DNA from: Crenobacter luteus | GTDB lineage: Bacteria > Pseudomonadota > Gammaproteobacteria > Burkholderiales > Chromobacteriaceae | Assembly: GCF_004345725.1 (NCBI RefSeq) | Contig: NZ_SLXG01000008.1 | Location: 54,681-118,680, forward strand | DNA length: 64,000 bases | Direction of reading: 5' to 3' | Part shown: one piece after another, positions 20,153 to 35,622 of the stretch | Layout: every line of letters begins with the position of its first letter | How positions within the stretch are numbered: position 1 is the stretch's first letter | The notes under the pieces: model-generated | Told to the model about the DNA's origin: nothing | The model's input: only the letters and a program-made list of their open reading frames with translations | The model's database searches: none | Program-made: the position numbers and the translations under genes

Positions 20153-20170
20153 CCGGGGTTTGCACCCCGG
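20153..20170 (+). other. Short GC hairpin after the chemotaxis block
   Basis: CCGGGGT and ACCCCGG pair around TTGC just after the EAL-HDOD stop codon. No T-run follows. It may slow transcription or stabilise the 3' end, but I would not call it a true terminator. Confidence 0.3.
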
Positions 20171-20183
20171 CTTGTACCGCCGC

Positions 20184-20849
20184 ATGAAACTCCTGGCTCT
20201 CGATACCTCGACCGATCACTTGTCCCTCGCGCTCACCCTGGGCGGCGCCGCGCTGGTCTTTCACCAGCCGGTCGGCCAGCAGCACGCCGAGCGCACCCTT
20301 CCGGAAATCGGCCGCCTGCTCGCCGAGGCCGGCGCCACCCTCGGCCAACTGGACGCCATCGTCTACGGCCAGGGCCCCGGCTCCTTCACCGGCCTCAGGA
20401 TCGCCTGCGGCATCGCGCAGGGGCTGGCGTTCTCGGCCGGCCTGCCGCTGATCGGCGTCCCGACGCTCGATGCGGTCGCCGCGCAGGACGACGGCGCGCG
20501 CCAGTTGGTCTGCCTCGACGCGCGCATGAACCAGGTTTTCAGCGCCCGCTACGAGCAGGGGCAACGCGTCGGCGACATCGCCGTCGGCGCGCCCGAGGAA
20601 GTGGACTGCCCCGGAGAGGGCTGGACCGGCCTCGGCAGCGGCTTCGCCGCCTATCCGGATGCACTCGTCACGCGGCTCGGCCAGACCCTGATCGCGACCC
20701 GCCCCGAACTCAAGCCGCACGCCGCCGTCTACCTCGACCTCGCCGCCACGGGCCGCTACCCGCCGCACGCGGCCGAGTCGGCCGAGCTGCTCTACGTCCG
20801 CAACAAGATCGCGCTGACCGCGCGCGAACAACAGGCGCGCCGCGCATGA
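20184..20849 (+). CDS. tsaB: tRNA threonylcarbamoyladenosine biosynthesis protein TsaB
   Basis: ASKHA-fold partner of TsaD in synthesis of the t6A base on ANN-decoding tRNAs. The 221-aa product starts LLALDTSTDHLSLAL and has GQGPGSFTGLRIA, both characteristic of TsaB. Its stop overlaps the rimI start (ATGA), and the order tsaB-rimI is widely conserved. A TATAAT box overlaps the preceding stop codon (20147), but no good -35 is visible. A repeat copy (20340) reads Leu-Gly-Gln. Confidence 0.94.
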   Translation: MKLLALDTSTDHLSLALTLGGAALVFHQPVGQQHAERTLPEIGRLLAEAGATLGQLDAIVYGQGPGSFTGLRIACGIAQGLAFSAGLPLIGVPTLDAVAAQDDGARQLVCLDARMNQVFSARYEQGQRVGDIAVGAPEEVDCPGEGWTGLGSGFAAYPDALVTRLGQTLIATRPELKPHAAVYLDLAATGRYPPHAAESAELLYVRNKIALTAREQQARRA

Positions 20850-21283
20850 CGCTGCGCCCCGCCCTCGCCGCCGAGGCCGACGCGCTGGCCGCGCTCGAAG
20901 CCGGCGCGACCGCGCACGGCTGGCGCGCGCGCCAGTACCGCGACTCCTTCGCCGCCGGCCACGAGCTGATCGTGCTCGACGTCGACGGCGAGGCGGCCGG
21001 CGTCGCGGTCTGGATGCTGGTGATCGACGAAGCCGAACTGCTCAACATCGTCGTCGCCGCGCCGCAGCAGGGGCGCGGCCACGGTCGCCGCCTGCTCGAC
21101 GCGACGGTCGCCGGCGCGCGCGCGGCCGGCGCCCGCCGCCTGCTGCTCGAGGTACGGGAAAGCAACGCGCCGGCGCGCGCACTCTACCGGCGCACCGGCT
21201 TCGTCGAGACCGGCCTGCGCAAGCACTACTACCCGACCGACAACGGGCGCGAACACGCGGTGCTGATGGAGCTGGCGCTATGA
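20846..21283 (+). CDS. rimI: Ribosomal protein S18 alanine N-acetyltransferase (RimI family)
   Basis: GNAT-fold acetyltransferase of 145 aa. It has the acetyl-CoA loop QQGRGHGRRLLD (about residue 72) and the C-terminal ESNAPARALYRRTGFVETG block typical of RimI. It overlaps tsaB and the following glycosylase gene by 4 bp each, so all three are translationally coupled. RimI acetylates the N-terminus of S18, although related GNATs can have other targets. Confidence 0.9.
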   Translation: MTLRPALAAEADALAALEAGATAHGWRARQYRDSFAAGHELIVLDVDGEAAGVAVWMLVIDEAELLNIVVAAPQQGRGHGRRLLDATVAGARAAGARRLLLEVRESNAPARALYRRTGFVETGLRKHYYPTDNGREHAVLMELAL

Positions 21284-22158
21284 TGCGCCGCGCGCGACTC
21301 GCCGACGCGATGGGACTGGGCCCGCTGTGGCTGCCGCGCGGCGTCGCACTGCCCGATGACGGGGACACGCTCGCGCACCAAGCCCAAGCGGGCGCCCCCC
21401 AGGAGAAAGCCGGCGCGCGCGCCGTCGGCCAGCCCGCCGCGCCGGCCCCCTCGCCGCTGCGCAACGCGCTCCTCTCCAAGCTGCAAGGCAGCACGAGCCC
21501 GCGCGCGGACGCTAACCGCGCGCCGCAACCCGCCGAAACGGTCGAAACCGCCCCGCCCCCCTCTGCCGCCATCGCCTCGCCCGAGATCGCCACGCTCGAC
21601 TGGGACGCGCTCAAGAGCGCCGTCGCGACCTGCGAACGCTGCCGCCTGTGCGAAACCCGCATCCGGACCGTGTTCGGCCGCGGCGCCGAGCGCGCGCGGC
21701 TGATGATCGTCGGCGAGGCGCCGGGCGCGCACGAGGACGAACAGGGCCAACCCTTCGTCGGCCGCGCCGGCCAGTTGCTCGAGAACATGCTCGCGGCGAT
21801 CGGCCTCGACAGCGACGCCGACGTCTTCATCACCAACGTGCTCAAGTGCCGCCCGCCCGGCAACCGCAACCCGGCGCCCGACGAGATCGCCGCCTGCCAG
21901 CACTACCTGTGGGCGCAGATCGCGCACGTGCAGCCGGATCTGATCCTCGCGCTCGGCCGCTTCGCCGCACAGACCCTGCTCGAGACCTCCGACGCGATCG
22001 GCCGCCTGCGCGGCCGCGTGCACCGCTACCGCGACATTCCGCTGATCGTCAGCTACCACCCCGCCTACCTGCTGCGCAACCTGCCGGACAAGGCCAAGGC
22101 TTGGCAGGACCTGACGCTGACGCGCCGCACGCTCGCCGCACTCGCCCCGCGGCCGTGA
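21280..22158 (+). CDS. Uracil-DNA glycosylase, family 4 (Fe-S type)
   Basis: Base-excision repair enzyme of 292 aa. A disordered N-terminal region (about 1-100) precedes the family-4 domain. That domain has CERCRLCETR at its start, the catalytic motif GEAPGAHEDEQGQPFVGRAG, NVLKCRPPGNRNP and the late active-site segment YHPAYLLRN. The cysteines at the start and in KCRPP/ACQHY fit the 4Fe-4S ligands. The order tsaB-rimI-udg is common in Betaproteobacteria. It ends just before a repeat-containing terminator. Confidence 0.93.
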   Translation: MMRRARLADAMGLGPLWLPRGVALPDDGDTLAHQAQAGAPQEKAGARAVGQPAAPAPSPLRNALLSKLQGSTSPRADANRAPQPAETVETAPPPSAAIASPEIATLDWDALKSAVATCERCRLCETRIRTVFGRGAERARLMIVGEAPGAHEDEQGQPFVGRAGQLLENMLAAIGLDSDADVFITNVLKCRPPGNRNPAPDEIAACQHYLWAQIAHVQPDLILALGRFAAQTLLETSDAIGRLRGRVHRYRDIPLIVSYHPAYLLRNLPDKAKAWQDLTLTRRTLAALAPRP

Positions 22159-22173
22159 CTCCCGCCCCACACG

Positions 22174-22214
22174 AAAAAGCTCGGCCAACCTGGCAAGGGT
22201 TGGCCGAGCTTTTT
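22174..22214. terminator. Bidirectional terminator made of an inverted GTTGGCCGAG repeat pair
   Basis: A perfect 17-bp stem (22174-22190 with 22198-22214) with a 7-base loop, flanked by A and T runs so that it works on both strands. The stem contains CTCGGCCAAC at 22180 and GTTGGCCGAG at 22199. It separates the glycosylase gene from the convergent rpmG. The arrangement mirrors the inverted DUS pairs that serve as terminators in Neisseria. Confidence 0.9.
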
Positions 22215-22310
22215 GCATCGAACGACGCGGGCGGGAGCACATAAGCAAAAACCCTTCGCCGTGCACCAGCGAAGGGTTCTTCTGTCTTGCCCACCTGAAA
22301 ACCGGCTCGA

Positions 22311-22466
22311 TTACTTGAGCTTGGTTTCCTTGTAGATCACGTGCTTGCGGGCGACGGGATCGTACTTCTTGATCTCCATCTTTTCCGGCATCGTACGCTT
22401 GTTCTTGGTGGTGGTGTAGAAGTGACCGGTACCGGCGGTCGATTCCAGTTTGATCTTGTCGCGCAT
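22311..22466 (-). CDS. rpmG: 50S ribosomal protein L33
   Basis: 51-aa ribosomal protein with the L33 pattern [20 protein letters not shown] and a basic C-terminus. It has no CxxC pairs, so it is the zinc-independent form. AGGAAAG lies 9 bases upstream of the ATG. It follows rpmB by 27 bp, the usual rpmB-rpmG pair, and ends about 95 bp from the repeat-based terminator. Confidence 0.96.
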   Translation of the reverse strand: MRDKIKLESTAGTGHFYTTTKNKRTMPEKMEIKKYDPVARKHVIYKETKLK

Positions 22467-22493
22467 GATCTCGCTCTTTCCTAATTAACCGGA

Positions 22494-22727
22494 TCAGATT
22501 TCGCCGCGGGCGCGCAGATCGGCCAGGACGACTTCGATACCCACTTTGTCGATGGTACGCAGGGCGGCGGTGGACACACGCAGACGCACCCAGCGGTTTT
22601 CGCTTTCCACCCAGAACTTGCGGTATTGCAGGTTCGGCAGGAAACGACGTTTCGTTTTGTTGTTGGCGTGGGACACATTGTTCCCGGTCACCGGACGCTT
22701 GCCGGTAACTTTGCAAACTCGCGCCAT
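22494..22727 (-). CDS. rpmB: 50S ribosomal protein L28
   Basis: 77-aa ribosomal protein with the canonical N-terminus [20 protein letters not shown] followed by [11 protein letters not shown]. It is the first gene of the rpmB-rpmG operon, with a promoter-like sequence 30-60 bp upstream. Confidence 0.97.
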   Translation of the reverse strand: MARVCKVTGKRPVTGNNVSHANNKTKRRFLPNLQYRKFWVESENRWVRLRVSTAALRTIDKVGIEVVLADLRARGEI

Positions 22728-22757
22728 GGTTGTACTCCCAAAACCGGTAAAAGCGGC

Positions 22758-22788
22758 TTTATATCATGAAAACGCGCTGCGCTTCAAG
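22758..22788 (-). promoter_or_regulatory. Putative promoter of rpmB-rpmG
   Basis: On the minus strand, TTGAAG (22788-22783) and GATATA (22765-22760) are 17 bp apart, about 35 bp before the rpmB ATG. It reads away from pyrG in an otherwise GC-rich region. Confidence 0.45.
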
Positions 22789-22914
22789 TCGTTCGAGCCA
22801 GACAAAACAAGGGGATGCACTCGTCACCGCCTTCGCCGGCGTACGCACCCACCATGCATATCCTTGCCGGCGAGGCGGCGCAAGGCCGTGCAAAACGAGC
22901 CGGTTTCGAGTTAA

Positions 22915-26862
<3,948 letters not shown>

Positions 26863-26866
26863 GTCG

Positions 26867-27157
26867 ATGCGCTGGCTGACCCTGATCCTCGCAGCGCTGC
26901 TGCTGTCCCTGCAATGGCCGCAATGGTTCGGCAAGGGCAGCTGGCTCAGGGTCTGGCAACTCGACAAGCAACTCGTGGCACAGCGGGCGAGCAACGAACA
27001 GCTGCTCGCCCGCAACCAGGCGCTGACCGCCGAGGTCCGCGACCTCAAGGTCGGCACCGACGCCATCGAAGAACGCGCTCGCAACGAACTTGGCATGATC
27101 CGGCAAGGCGAGGTATTTTTCCAGTTACTGGACCCGGCCAACACCCCACACCGCTGA
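26867..27157 (+). CDS. ftsB: Cell division protein FtsB
   Basis: Bitopic divisome protein that partners FtsL and FtsQ. The 96-aa product has one membrane segment (about 3-20), then a coiled coil (about 30-65, [20 protein letters not shown]) and the conserved [11 protein letters not shown] motif. It begins 4 bp after eno, the usual arrangement in Proteobacteria. Confidence 0.94.
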   Translation: MRWLTLILAALLLSLQWPQWFGKGSWLRVWQLDKQLVAQRASNEQLLARNQALTAEVRDLKVGTDAIEERARNELGMIRQGEVFFQLLDPANTPHR

Positions 27158-27257
27158 CCCGCCCGCCCGGCGCGTCCGGCGCCGCTTGACCGGACCGGCT
27201 TCAACCGACAACAACCACCAAAAACAGGCAAGCAAGCTTGGCCACCGAGTCAGGGCG

Positions 27258-29048
27258 ATGACCACCAACAACCCGATCGACATCGCGCGAGAAACGCTCA
27301 AGCAACTGACCTCGCGCAAGCTCCTGCCCACCCCCGAAAACTTCGAGCGTCTCTACCACGAGATCGCGCGCACACCGGTCGAGCGCGAAAACAAGCTCGC
27401 CCGCCAGCTGCTGCACGCGCTCGAGACGCTGCCCAACCCGCAAGCCGGCGCCCGTCCGCTGCAAGCACGCCTCAAGCAGGCGATGGAAGACGCGCGCTGG
27501 GAACAGGTTCCGCAGCTGGTGATCGACTACGTGCGCCAAAGCCTGCAGGGCAAAGCGCTCGCGCGCCCCTGGGGGACGCTGATCCACGAGCTGGTACGCC
27601 AGTGGGACATGCGGCAGAGCGACCTGCCGCAACACTACAAGCAAGCCGCGCTCGAGCGCGTGCTGACCAATTTCGGCAACCAGCCCGACGAACTGAACCG
27701 CACCCTGAACAACCTGGTGCTCAACTGGGCGGCGCCGCCGGCGCAGCGCGGCAGCATCGACGTCGCCCCGGCCGACGACGCCCCGGCCGACCTCCCCGCC
27801 ACGGTGGAGAGCCACGGCTGGCGGCAATGGAAGAAGACGCTCGCCTTCGTCATCAAGCAGGGCATCGAACCGCAGCTGACCGCCCATCCCAAGCTGATCG
27901 AACAGTTGGCCGAGCTCGCCGACGAGCTGGCCGGCGTCGCCGACGAGAGTGCGCTCGACCGCTTCGTACCGCGGCTGCGCGCCTTCATGATCAAGATGGA
28001 GCTCAACGCGGTGCAGGAAGAGCGGCTGGTCCACGGCCTCTCCAGCCTGCTCAAGCTGATGCTCGACAACATCGCCGAGCTGAACCGCTCGGACAGCTTC
28101 CTCGTCGGCCAGATCGACACGCTGCAGGCGGTGCTCGCGCAGGAGCCGCTGTCGATGCAGCAGATCTACCTGCTCGAAACCTCGCTCAAGGAGGTCATCC
28201 GCAAGCAGGGCACGCTCAAGACCTCGCTCGACGAGGCGACCAGCTCGCTGCGCGCGCTGCTCGACCGCTTCCTCGCACGGCTGGCGCAGATGAGCGACAA
28301 CACCGACGACTTCCAGACGCGCATCGGCCGGCACAGCGAAAAGCTCAAGCACACCCGCAACGTCGACGAACTGGGCGGCATCATCGGCGCGTTGCTCGAG
28401 GACACCGCGGCGATGCAGCTGAACCTCGGCCAGTCGCGCGACGAGCTGGTCTCGGCGCGCGAGCAGGTCAGCGCGGCCGAGGCGCGCATCCGCGAGCTCG
28501 AGGTCGCGCTCGAGACGACCAGCGCCAAGGTACGCGAGGACCAACTGACCGGCGCCTACAACCGCCGCGGCCTGATCGAGCACTTCGAGCGCGAGATCAG
28601 CCGTGCCGAACGCACCGGTCAGCCGCTCTGCCTCGCGCTGATCGACGTCGACAACTTCAAGCAGCTGAACGACCGCTACGGCCACCTCGCCGGCGACGAC
28701 GCGCTCAAGTATCTGGTCGACGTGATCCGCCACAACGCGCGCCCGACCGACATCGTCGCACGCTACGGCGGCGAGGAGTTCGTGATCCTGCTGCCCGACA
28801 CGCCGGTCGACGACGCGTTGCAGATGCTGCAGCGGCTGCAGCGCGAACTGACGCGCACCTTCTTCCTCGCCAACAACGACAGGCTGGTGATCACCTTCAG
28901 CGCCGGCGTCGCCAAGTGGCACCTGGGCGAGAACGACAGCGACGTGATCGAGCGCGCCGACCAGGCGATGTACCAGGCCAAGCTGGCCGGCAAGAACCGC
29001 GTCTGTTCGGCCGAGGACATCAGCAACCCGCTCGCCGCCGCGCACTAG
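27258..29048 (+). CDS. Diguanylate cyclase (GGDEF) with a long helical N-terminal region
   Basis: Makes c-di-GMP from GTP. The 596-aa product has a C-terminal GGDEF domain (about 430-590) with signature RYGGEEF. An intact inhibitory site, RPTD, lies five residues before it. The first 420 residues are soluble and helical with a coiled coil just before the domain. They begin with the block TSRKLLPTPENFERLYHEIA found in a subset of GGDEF proteins, and I do not recognise a sensor fold. The ATG at 27258 fits the family better than an upstream in-frame ATG at 27186. Repeat copy at 27905. Confidence 0.92.
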   Translation: MTTNNPIDIARETLKQLTSRKLLPTPENFERLYHEIARTPVERENKLARQLLHALETLPNPQAGARPLQARLKQAMEDARWEQVPQLVIDYVRQSLQGKALARPWGTLIHELVRQWDMRQSDLPQHYKQAALERVLTNFGNQPDELNRTLNNLVLNWAAPPAQRGSIDVAPADDAPADLPATVESHGWRQWKKTLAFVIKQGIEPQLTAHPKLIEQLAELADELAGVADESALDRFVPRLRAFMIKMELNAVQEERLVHGLSSLLKLMLDNIAELNRSDSFLVGQIDTLQAVLAQEPLSMQQIYLLETSLKEVIRKQGTLKTSLDEATSSLRALLDRFLARLAQMSDNTDDFQTRIGRHSEKLKHTRNVDELGGIIGALLEDTAAMQLNLGQSRDELVSAREQVSAAEARIRELEVALETTSAKVREDQLTGAYNRRGLIEHFEREISRAERTGQPLCLALIDVDNFKQLNDRYGHLAGDDALKYLVDVIRHNARPTDIVARYGGEEFVILLPDTPVDDALQMLQRLQRELTRTFFLANNDRLVITFSAGVAKWHLGENDSDVIERADQAMYQAKLAGKNRVCSAEDISNPLAAAH

Positions 29049-29060
29049 CCGTCCGGCGCA

Positions 29061-29104
29061 GCAAAAAAGCCAGGCCGGGCAGATGCCCGGCCTGGCTTTT
29101 TTGC
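29061..29104. terminator. Strong bidirectional terminator
   Basis: A perfect 20-bp stem with loop AGAT, flanked by A6 and T6 runs. It lies between the cyclase gene and convergent rnfH and contains no copy of the repeat. Confidence 0.92.
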
Positions 29105-29117
29105 GCACCCGAGCCGC

Positions 29118-29435
29118 TCAGACGCCGGCCGGACCGCCGCCCTTCTTCATCGCGCGGCCTTCCGCGGCGCGGCGACGGCGCACCTCCTTCGGGTCGGCCA
29201 GCAGCGGCCGGTAGATCTCGACGCGATCGCCGGCGCGCAACGGGGCGTCGCCGCGCACCGCCTTGCCGAACACGCCGAGGCTGAGGTTTGCGAGGTCGAT
29301 CTCGGGAAAGGTCTCGACGATGCGCGAGGCGCGCACCGCCGCCTCGGCGCTGGTGCCGGCCGCCACCGTCAGCTTGACGATCGCCTGCTTGTCCGGCCGC
29401 GCGTAGGCGACCTCGACCTCGATGCGCTCAGTCAT
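29118..29435 (-). CDS. RnfH family protein
   Basis: Small ubiquitin-like-fold protein of 105 aa with VEVAYARPDKQAIVKLTV at the start, then GVFGKAV and GDRVEIYRPLLADPKEVRR, the RnfH/UPF0125 hallmarks. It overlaps the end of ratA by 8 bp; the ratA-rnfH pair next to smpB is conserved. The biochemical role is unsettled. No rnf genes are nearby. Confidence 0.88.
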   Translation of the reverse strand: MTERIEVEVAYARPDKQAIVKLTVAAGTSAEAAVRASRIVETFPEIDLANLSLGVFGKAVRGDAPLRAGDRVEIYRPLLADPKEVRRRRAAEGRAMKKGGGPAGV

Positions 29436-29865
29436 CGCCGTAGATCCTGTCGGCCTCGCGGATGAAGGCGTCGACCAGCGTGCCCGAGATATGGCCGAAC
29501 ACCGGGCCGATCAGCGTCTCCAGCAGCTTGCTGGAGAACTCGTAGCGCAGCGCGAACTCGACCTTGCAGCCGACGTCGCCGAGCGCGTGGAAGTGCCAGC
29601 GCCCCTCTAGGTGACGGAAGGGGCCGTCGACCAGCTCCATCGTGATCGTGTGCGGCGCCTCGTTGAGGTTGCGGGTGGTGAAGTGCTGGCGCACCTTGAG
29701 GTAGTCGATGTGCAGGCTGGCGACGAGCACGGCGTCGTCGCGCGAATGCACCTCGGCCTTGCCGCACCACGGCAGAAAGCGCGAATAGTGCTCGACGTCG
29801 TCGACGAGCCGGAACATCTGCTCGGGCGTATGCGCCACCAGAACGTTTTTCTCGACGAGAGGCAT
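29428..29865 (-). CDS. ratA: RatA/PasT-like START-fold protein
   Basis: SRPBCC/START-fold protein of about 145 aa. E. coli RatA has been reported to block 70S ribosome formation; homologues are linked to coenzyme Q binding (Coq10-like). Typical blocks are AHTPEQMFRLVDDVEHYSRFLPWC and a late GHISGTLVDAFIREAD. The start at 29865 is set by homology; upstream in-frame ATGs exist and no strong ribosome site decides. It is divergent from smpB. Confidence 0.88.
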   Translation of the reverse strand: MPLVEKNVLVAHTPEQMFRLVDDVEHYSRFLPWCGKAEVHSRDDAVLVASLHIDYLKVRQHFTTRNLNEAPHTITMELVDGPFRHLEGRWHFHALGDVGCKVEFALRYEFSSKLLETLIGPVFGHISGTLVDAFIREADRIYGDD

Positions 29866-30029
29866 GATGGGGGCTGCGGACAAAGTCGCTAACATAACCG
29901 AACGGGGCGCGACGGCACAAGGCTGCGCCCCCGCGCGCCCGGGCAAACGCCTGAATTTGCTCGCAACTTTGGCGGGCGGCGCGAATTTGCTACAATTGCG
30001 GATTCTTCTCGGAACCGCGACCCGACTCC

Positions 30030-30479
30030 ATGAGCATCACCGACAACCGCAAAGCTTTTCACGACTATTTCATCGAAGAGCGTTACGAAGCCGGCCTGGT
30101 GCTGGAAGGCTGGGAGGTCAAGGCGATCCGCGCGGGGCGCGTCCAGCTCAAGGAAAGTTATATCCACTGGAAAAACGGCGCCTTCTGGCTGGTCGGCTGC
30201 CACATCACCGCGCTGCAATCGGCCTCCACCCACGTCAAGCCCGACCCGACCCGGCCACGCAAGCTGCTACTGAACCAGTCCGAGATCAACAAGCTGATCG
30301 GCAAGGTCGAACGCGCCGGCTACACGCTGGTCGCGCTGAACCTGCACTACGCCAAAGGCCGCATCAAGGCCGACGTCGGCCTGGCCAAGGGCAAGAAGCA
30401 GCACGACAAGCGCGACAGCGCCAAGGCGCGCGAACTGGATCGCGAAGCGCAACGCTTCGTACGCGACAAGGGCAGATGA
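30030..30479 (+). CDS. smpB: SsrA-binding protein SmpB
   Basis: Partner of tmRNA in trans-translation. The 149-aa product begins [20 protein letters not shown] and has [20 protein letters not shown] and the C-terminal tail [27 protein letters not shown] box about 35 bp upstream is a candidate -10. The ssrA gene itself is not in this window. Confidence 0.97.
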   Translation: MSITDNRKAFHDYFIEERYEAGLVLEGWEVKAIRAGRVQLKESYIHWKNGAFWLVGCHITALQSASTHVKPDPTRPRKLLLNQSEINKLIGKVERAGYTLVALNLHYAKGRIKADVGLAKGKKQHDKRDSAKARELDREAQRFVRDKGR

Positions 30480-30485
30480 GCCGCG

Positions 30486-30836
30486 ATGAAGAACCTTTCC
30501 TGGCCCATCGTCCTGATCACCCTCGGCTCGCTGTGGTTCCTCAAGAGCACCGCGCTGTTGCCCGACACCGCGACCGTGCTGGCGCTCCTCCTGGCCGGCG
30601 CCGGCGTCGGCCTGTTCGTGCTCGACGGGCTGAACAAAGGCTCCATCGTCAGCGCGCCGCTGCTGATCTACGCCGGCGCGGCGGTCTACCTCAACGACCG
30701 CTACGGCCTGCGCTTCAGCCATGTGTTCTCGCTCGGCATGGTGCTCGCCGGCGTGCTGATGCTGCTGGCGCAGAGTTCCCGCATCCCGTCGCGCGGCCGA
30801 CGCCGCCGGCTCGGCCAACCCCACGATTCGCAATAG
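30486..30836 (+). CDS. Small integral membrane protein of unknown function
   Basis: 116-aa hydrophobic protein with three to four predicted membrane segments and a basic C-terminal tail. The start (WPIVLITLGSLWFL) resembles the LiaF/DUF5668-type membrane module, but I cannot confirm this. It starts 6 bp after smpB and is probably co-transcribed with it, ahead of guaA. Its last codons contain a copy of the repeat (30810), read as Leu-Gly-Gln-Pro. Confidence 0.65.
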   Translation: MKNLSWPIVLITLGSLWFLKSTALLPDTATVLALLLAGAGVGLFVLDGLNKGSIVSAPLLIYAGAAVYLNDRYGLRFSHVFSLGMVLAGVLMLLAQSSRIPSRGRRRRLGQPHDSQ

Positions 30837-30869
30837 CCGGCCGACATGGCCGTCTCCAAAGGTAAAGAC

Positions 30870-32447
<1,578 letters not shown>

Positions 32448-32452
32448 GCCGG

Positions 32453-32462
32453 CTCGGCCAAC
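32453..32462 (-). repeat. Solo intergenic GTTGGCCGAG element
   Basis: CTCGGCCAAC 5 bp after the guaA stop, with the long form GCTCGGCCAACCCTGA. It lies directly before the guaA terminator. Confidence 0.8.
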
Positions 32463-32469
32463 CCTGAAC

Positions 32470-32497
32470 AAGCGCAGCCCGCCGGCTGCGCTTTTTT
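32470..32497 (+). terminator. Intrinsic terminator of guaA
   Basis: AAGCGCAGCC and GGCTGCGCTT form a 10-bp stem with a CGCC loop, followed by TTTTTT. It is 22 bp after the guaA stop. Confidence 0.92.
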
Positions 32498-32720
32498 CAT
32501 GCCGGCCGAACCGTGGCCCCGGCATGGCGGCCCATCGCCGGCGTGCTAAACATGGTAGGGCGAGCGCAGCGCGCGCAAGCGTCATCGGCGATGAAAGCCA
32601 TGCCATACAGTTTGACGTTGGCGTGAAGCCTCTGTTAGCGTAAACCACGCTCCATTTCATCGCGCGGACGGCCCCGGCCAACCTCGCCCCCGAAGTCGAA
32701 TCGAACCGAAGGAGATCAAG

Positions 32721-33035
32721 ATGTCCGAGCAAACCCTGCAAGCCGACAAGGAAAGACTGCTGGCCGACGTGCGCAGCGTGCTCAACAGCACCGAGGAATT
32801 GCTGGCCGCCGCCGGCGACGAAGGCGGCGAGAAGACCCAGGAACTGAAGGCCAAGGTCGCCGCCAACCTCAAGCTTGCCAAGGCACGCCTGGTCGAGGCC
32901 GAGCACGCCGCCGTCGAGAAGGCCCGCGCCGCCGCCCGCGCCACCGACCAGTACGTGCACGAAAACCCGTGGAAATCGATCGGCGTCGCCGCCGCCGGCG
33001 CTTTCCTGCTCGGTCTGTTGGTCTCCCGCCGCTAA
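32721..33035 (+). CDS. DUF883 family protein (YqjD/ElaB-like)
   Basis: 104-aa protein with a long amphipathic helix (about 1-75), then ENPWKSIGVAAAGAFLLGLL and a terminal SRR: the C-tail membrane anchor of YqjD/ElaB proteins. E. coli homologues bind ribosomes and are stationary-phase proteins. GAAGGAGAT precedes the ATG. It leads a three-gene set with the YqjE-like and YqjK-like genes. The 220-bp upstream gap (32498-32720) holds no gene I can see. Confidence 0.9.
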   Translation: MSEQTLQADKERLLADVRSVLNSTEELLAAAGDEGGEKTQELKAKVAANLKLAKARLVEAEHAAVEKARAAARATDQYVHENPWKSIGVAAAGAFLLGLLVSRR

Positions 33036-33038
33036 ACG

Positions 33039-33416
33039 ATGAGCGCACCCCGCCCCGGCAGCCTGCGCTCGATCCTGAACGGCCTCGTCTCGCTGGCGCT
33101 GACCCGGGCCGAGCTGCTCGGCATCGAAGCGCAGGAACAGCAGGAGCGCCTGATCGGCCACCTCGTCACCGGGGTGGCCGCGATGGTCGCGCTGCTGGTC
33201 GGCCTGATCGCCTTGCTGCTGTTCGTGATGACCGTCACCCCCGGCGAGCTGCGCGCCACCGTGCTCGGCGGGCTGACCGCCGTGTTCCTGCTGGTCGGCC
33301 TGTTGCTGCTGTGGTGGCTAAAGCGCCGTCTCGCGCTCGCGCCGCAGCCCTTCTCGAGCACGCTGAACGAGGTGCGCCGCGACTGGCAGACGCTGTCCGG
33401 CCGCGAAACGCCATGA
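33039..33416 (+). CDS. YqjE-like membrane protein (phage holin superfamily III type)
   Basis: 125-aa protein with two membrane segments (about 47-75 and 82-103) after an N-terminal amphipathic region (LTRAELLGIEAQEQQERL). It matches YqjE in size, topology and position after a YqjD-type gene. It probably works with that protein at the membrane; the function is unknown. Confidence 0.82.
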   Translation: MSAPRPGSLRSILNGLVSLALTRAELLGIEAQEQQERLIGHLVTGVAAMVALLVGLIALLLFVMTVTPGELRATVLGGLTAVFLLVGLLLLWWLKRRLALAPQPFSSTLNEVRRDWQTLSGRETP

Positions 33417-33688
33417 ACCACGCCGACCGTCGCCTGCGCAAGGAACTGCTGCTGATGAAGGGCGAGGCGCTGCGGATCAAGCTCGGCCTCGAGATGCAGC
33501 AGTGGCGCGGCCCGCTCGCCGTCGCCGGCGGCGGCGCCGAATTGTGGCGCGGCGCGTCGCGCTTCAAGACGCTGATCGGTCTGGCCGCCCTGCTGATGCC
33601 GCGCGGTCGCGCGCGCGCGCTGCTCAAGACCGCCGCCAAGGGCGCGCTGCTCGTCGGCACGCTGCGCCGCCTGTGGTCGCGCGCCTGA
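33413..33688 (+). CDS. YqjK-like small basic protein
   Basis: 91-aa basic protein overlapping the yqjE-like gene by 4 bp (ATGA). It has an N-terminal helix (ADRRLRKELLLMKGEALR), a short hydrophobic stretch (about 60-66 and 74-82) and an Arg-rich tail. Position and size suggest the third member of the yqjD-yqjE-yqjK set. Similarity by eye is weak. Confidence 0.7.
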   Translation: MNHADRRLRKELLLMKGEALRIKLGLEMQQWRGPLAVAGGGAELWRGASRFKTLIGLAALLMPRGRARALLKTAAKGALLVGTLRRLWSRA

Positions 33689-33729
33689 TTCCCTCTCGCC
33701 CGCATCGTCCCGCGTCCGCCCCGGTATAA

Positions 33730-34950
<1,221 letters not shown>

Positions 34951-34970
<20 letters not shown>

Positions 34971-35622
34971 CCGGCTCGCCGCCGCCGGCCTCGGCTTCGC
35001 GGCCCTCGCGGCGGCGGCGCAGACCGCGCCGCCGCCGCTCCCGCCCGAACCTGCCGGGACGGCGGCTTTCGTGTTGTCGGCCAACACCGACGGCCCGCTG
35101 ACCCCCACCACGCCCAACCCGTACAGCTACGGCCGGCCGTGGATCCGCGTCGACGTGAAAAGCCAGCGGCTGACCTATTTCGACGGCTGGGGCTTGCCGG
35201 TCAGGCACTACGAAGTCTCGACGGCGAAGAACGGCGTCGGCGAACTGAAGAACAGCTACCAGACGCCGCGCGGCTGGCACCGCGTGTGCGAACGCATTGG
35301 CGACGGCGTCGAAGCCGACACCATCATCTTCCGCCGCGAGGTCACGCCGTGGAAGTACACGCGTGCGCTGCACGAGCAATATCCGAACAAGGACTGGATC
35401 CTGACGCGCATCCTGTGGCTGTGCGGCATGGAGCCGGGCAAGAACCAGGGTGGCGACGTCGACAGCTACGAGCGCTTCATCTACATCCATGGCGCCGGGC
35501 AGCACGTCGCCTACGGCACGCCGACCTCGCTCGGCTGCGTGCGCATGAAGAGCGAGGACGTGATCGACCTGTACGAACGCACGCCGAACGGCACCGACGT
35601 GGTGATCGAGGAGAACGGCTGA
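34951..35622 (+). CDS. Exported L,D-transpeptidase family protein
   Basis: 223-aa paralogue of the preceding gene, with an N-terminal signal sequence (about 1-22, ending near AAAAQ) and a Pro-rich linker. The YkuD domain spans about 60-220. The active site reads IHGAG then TSLGCVRM: the catalytic Cys is present, but the usual His of SHGC is Leu. YafK-like enzymes also vary here, so activity is not excluded. The ATG at 34951 lies within the end of the previous gene. Its stop overlaps the next start (TGATG). Confidence 0.87.

Noticed and set aside
32498..32720. Possible small RNA between the guaA terminator and the YqjD gene
   Set aside because: No promoter-plus-terminator pair and no recognisable conserved fold; only scattered GC-rich half-repeats.
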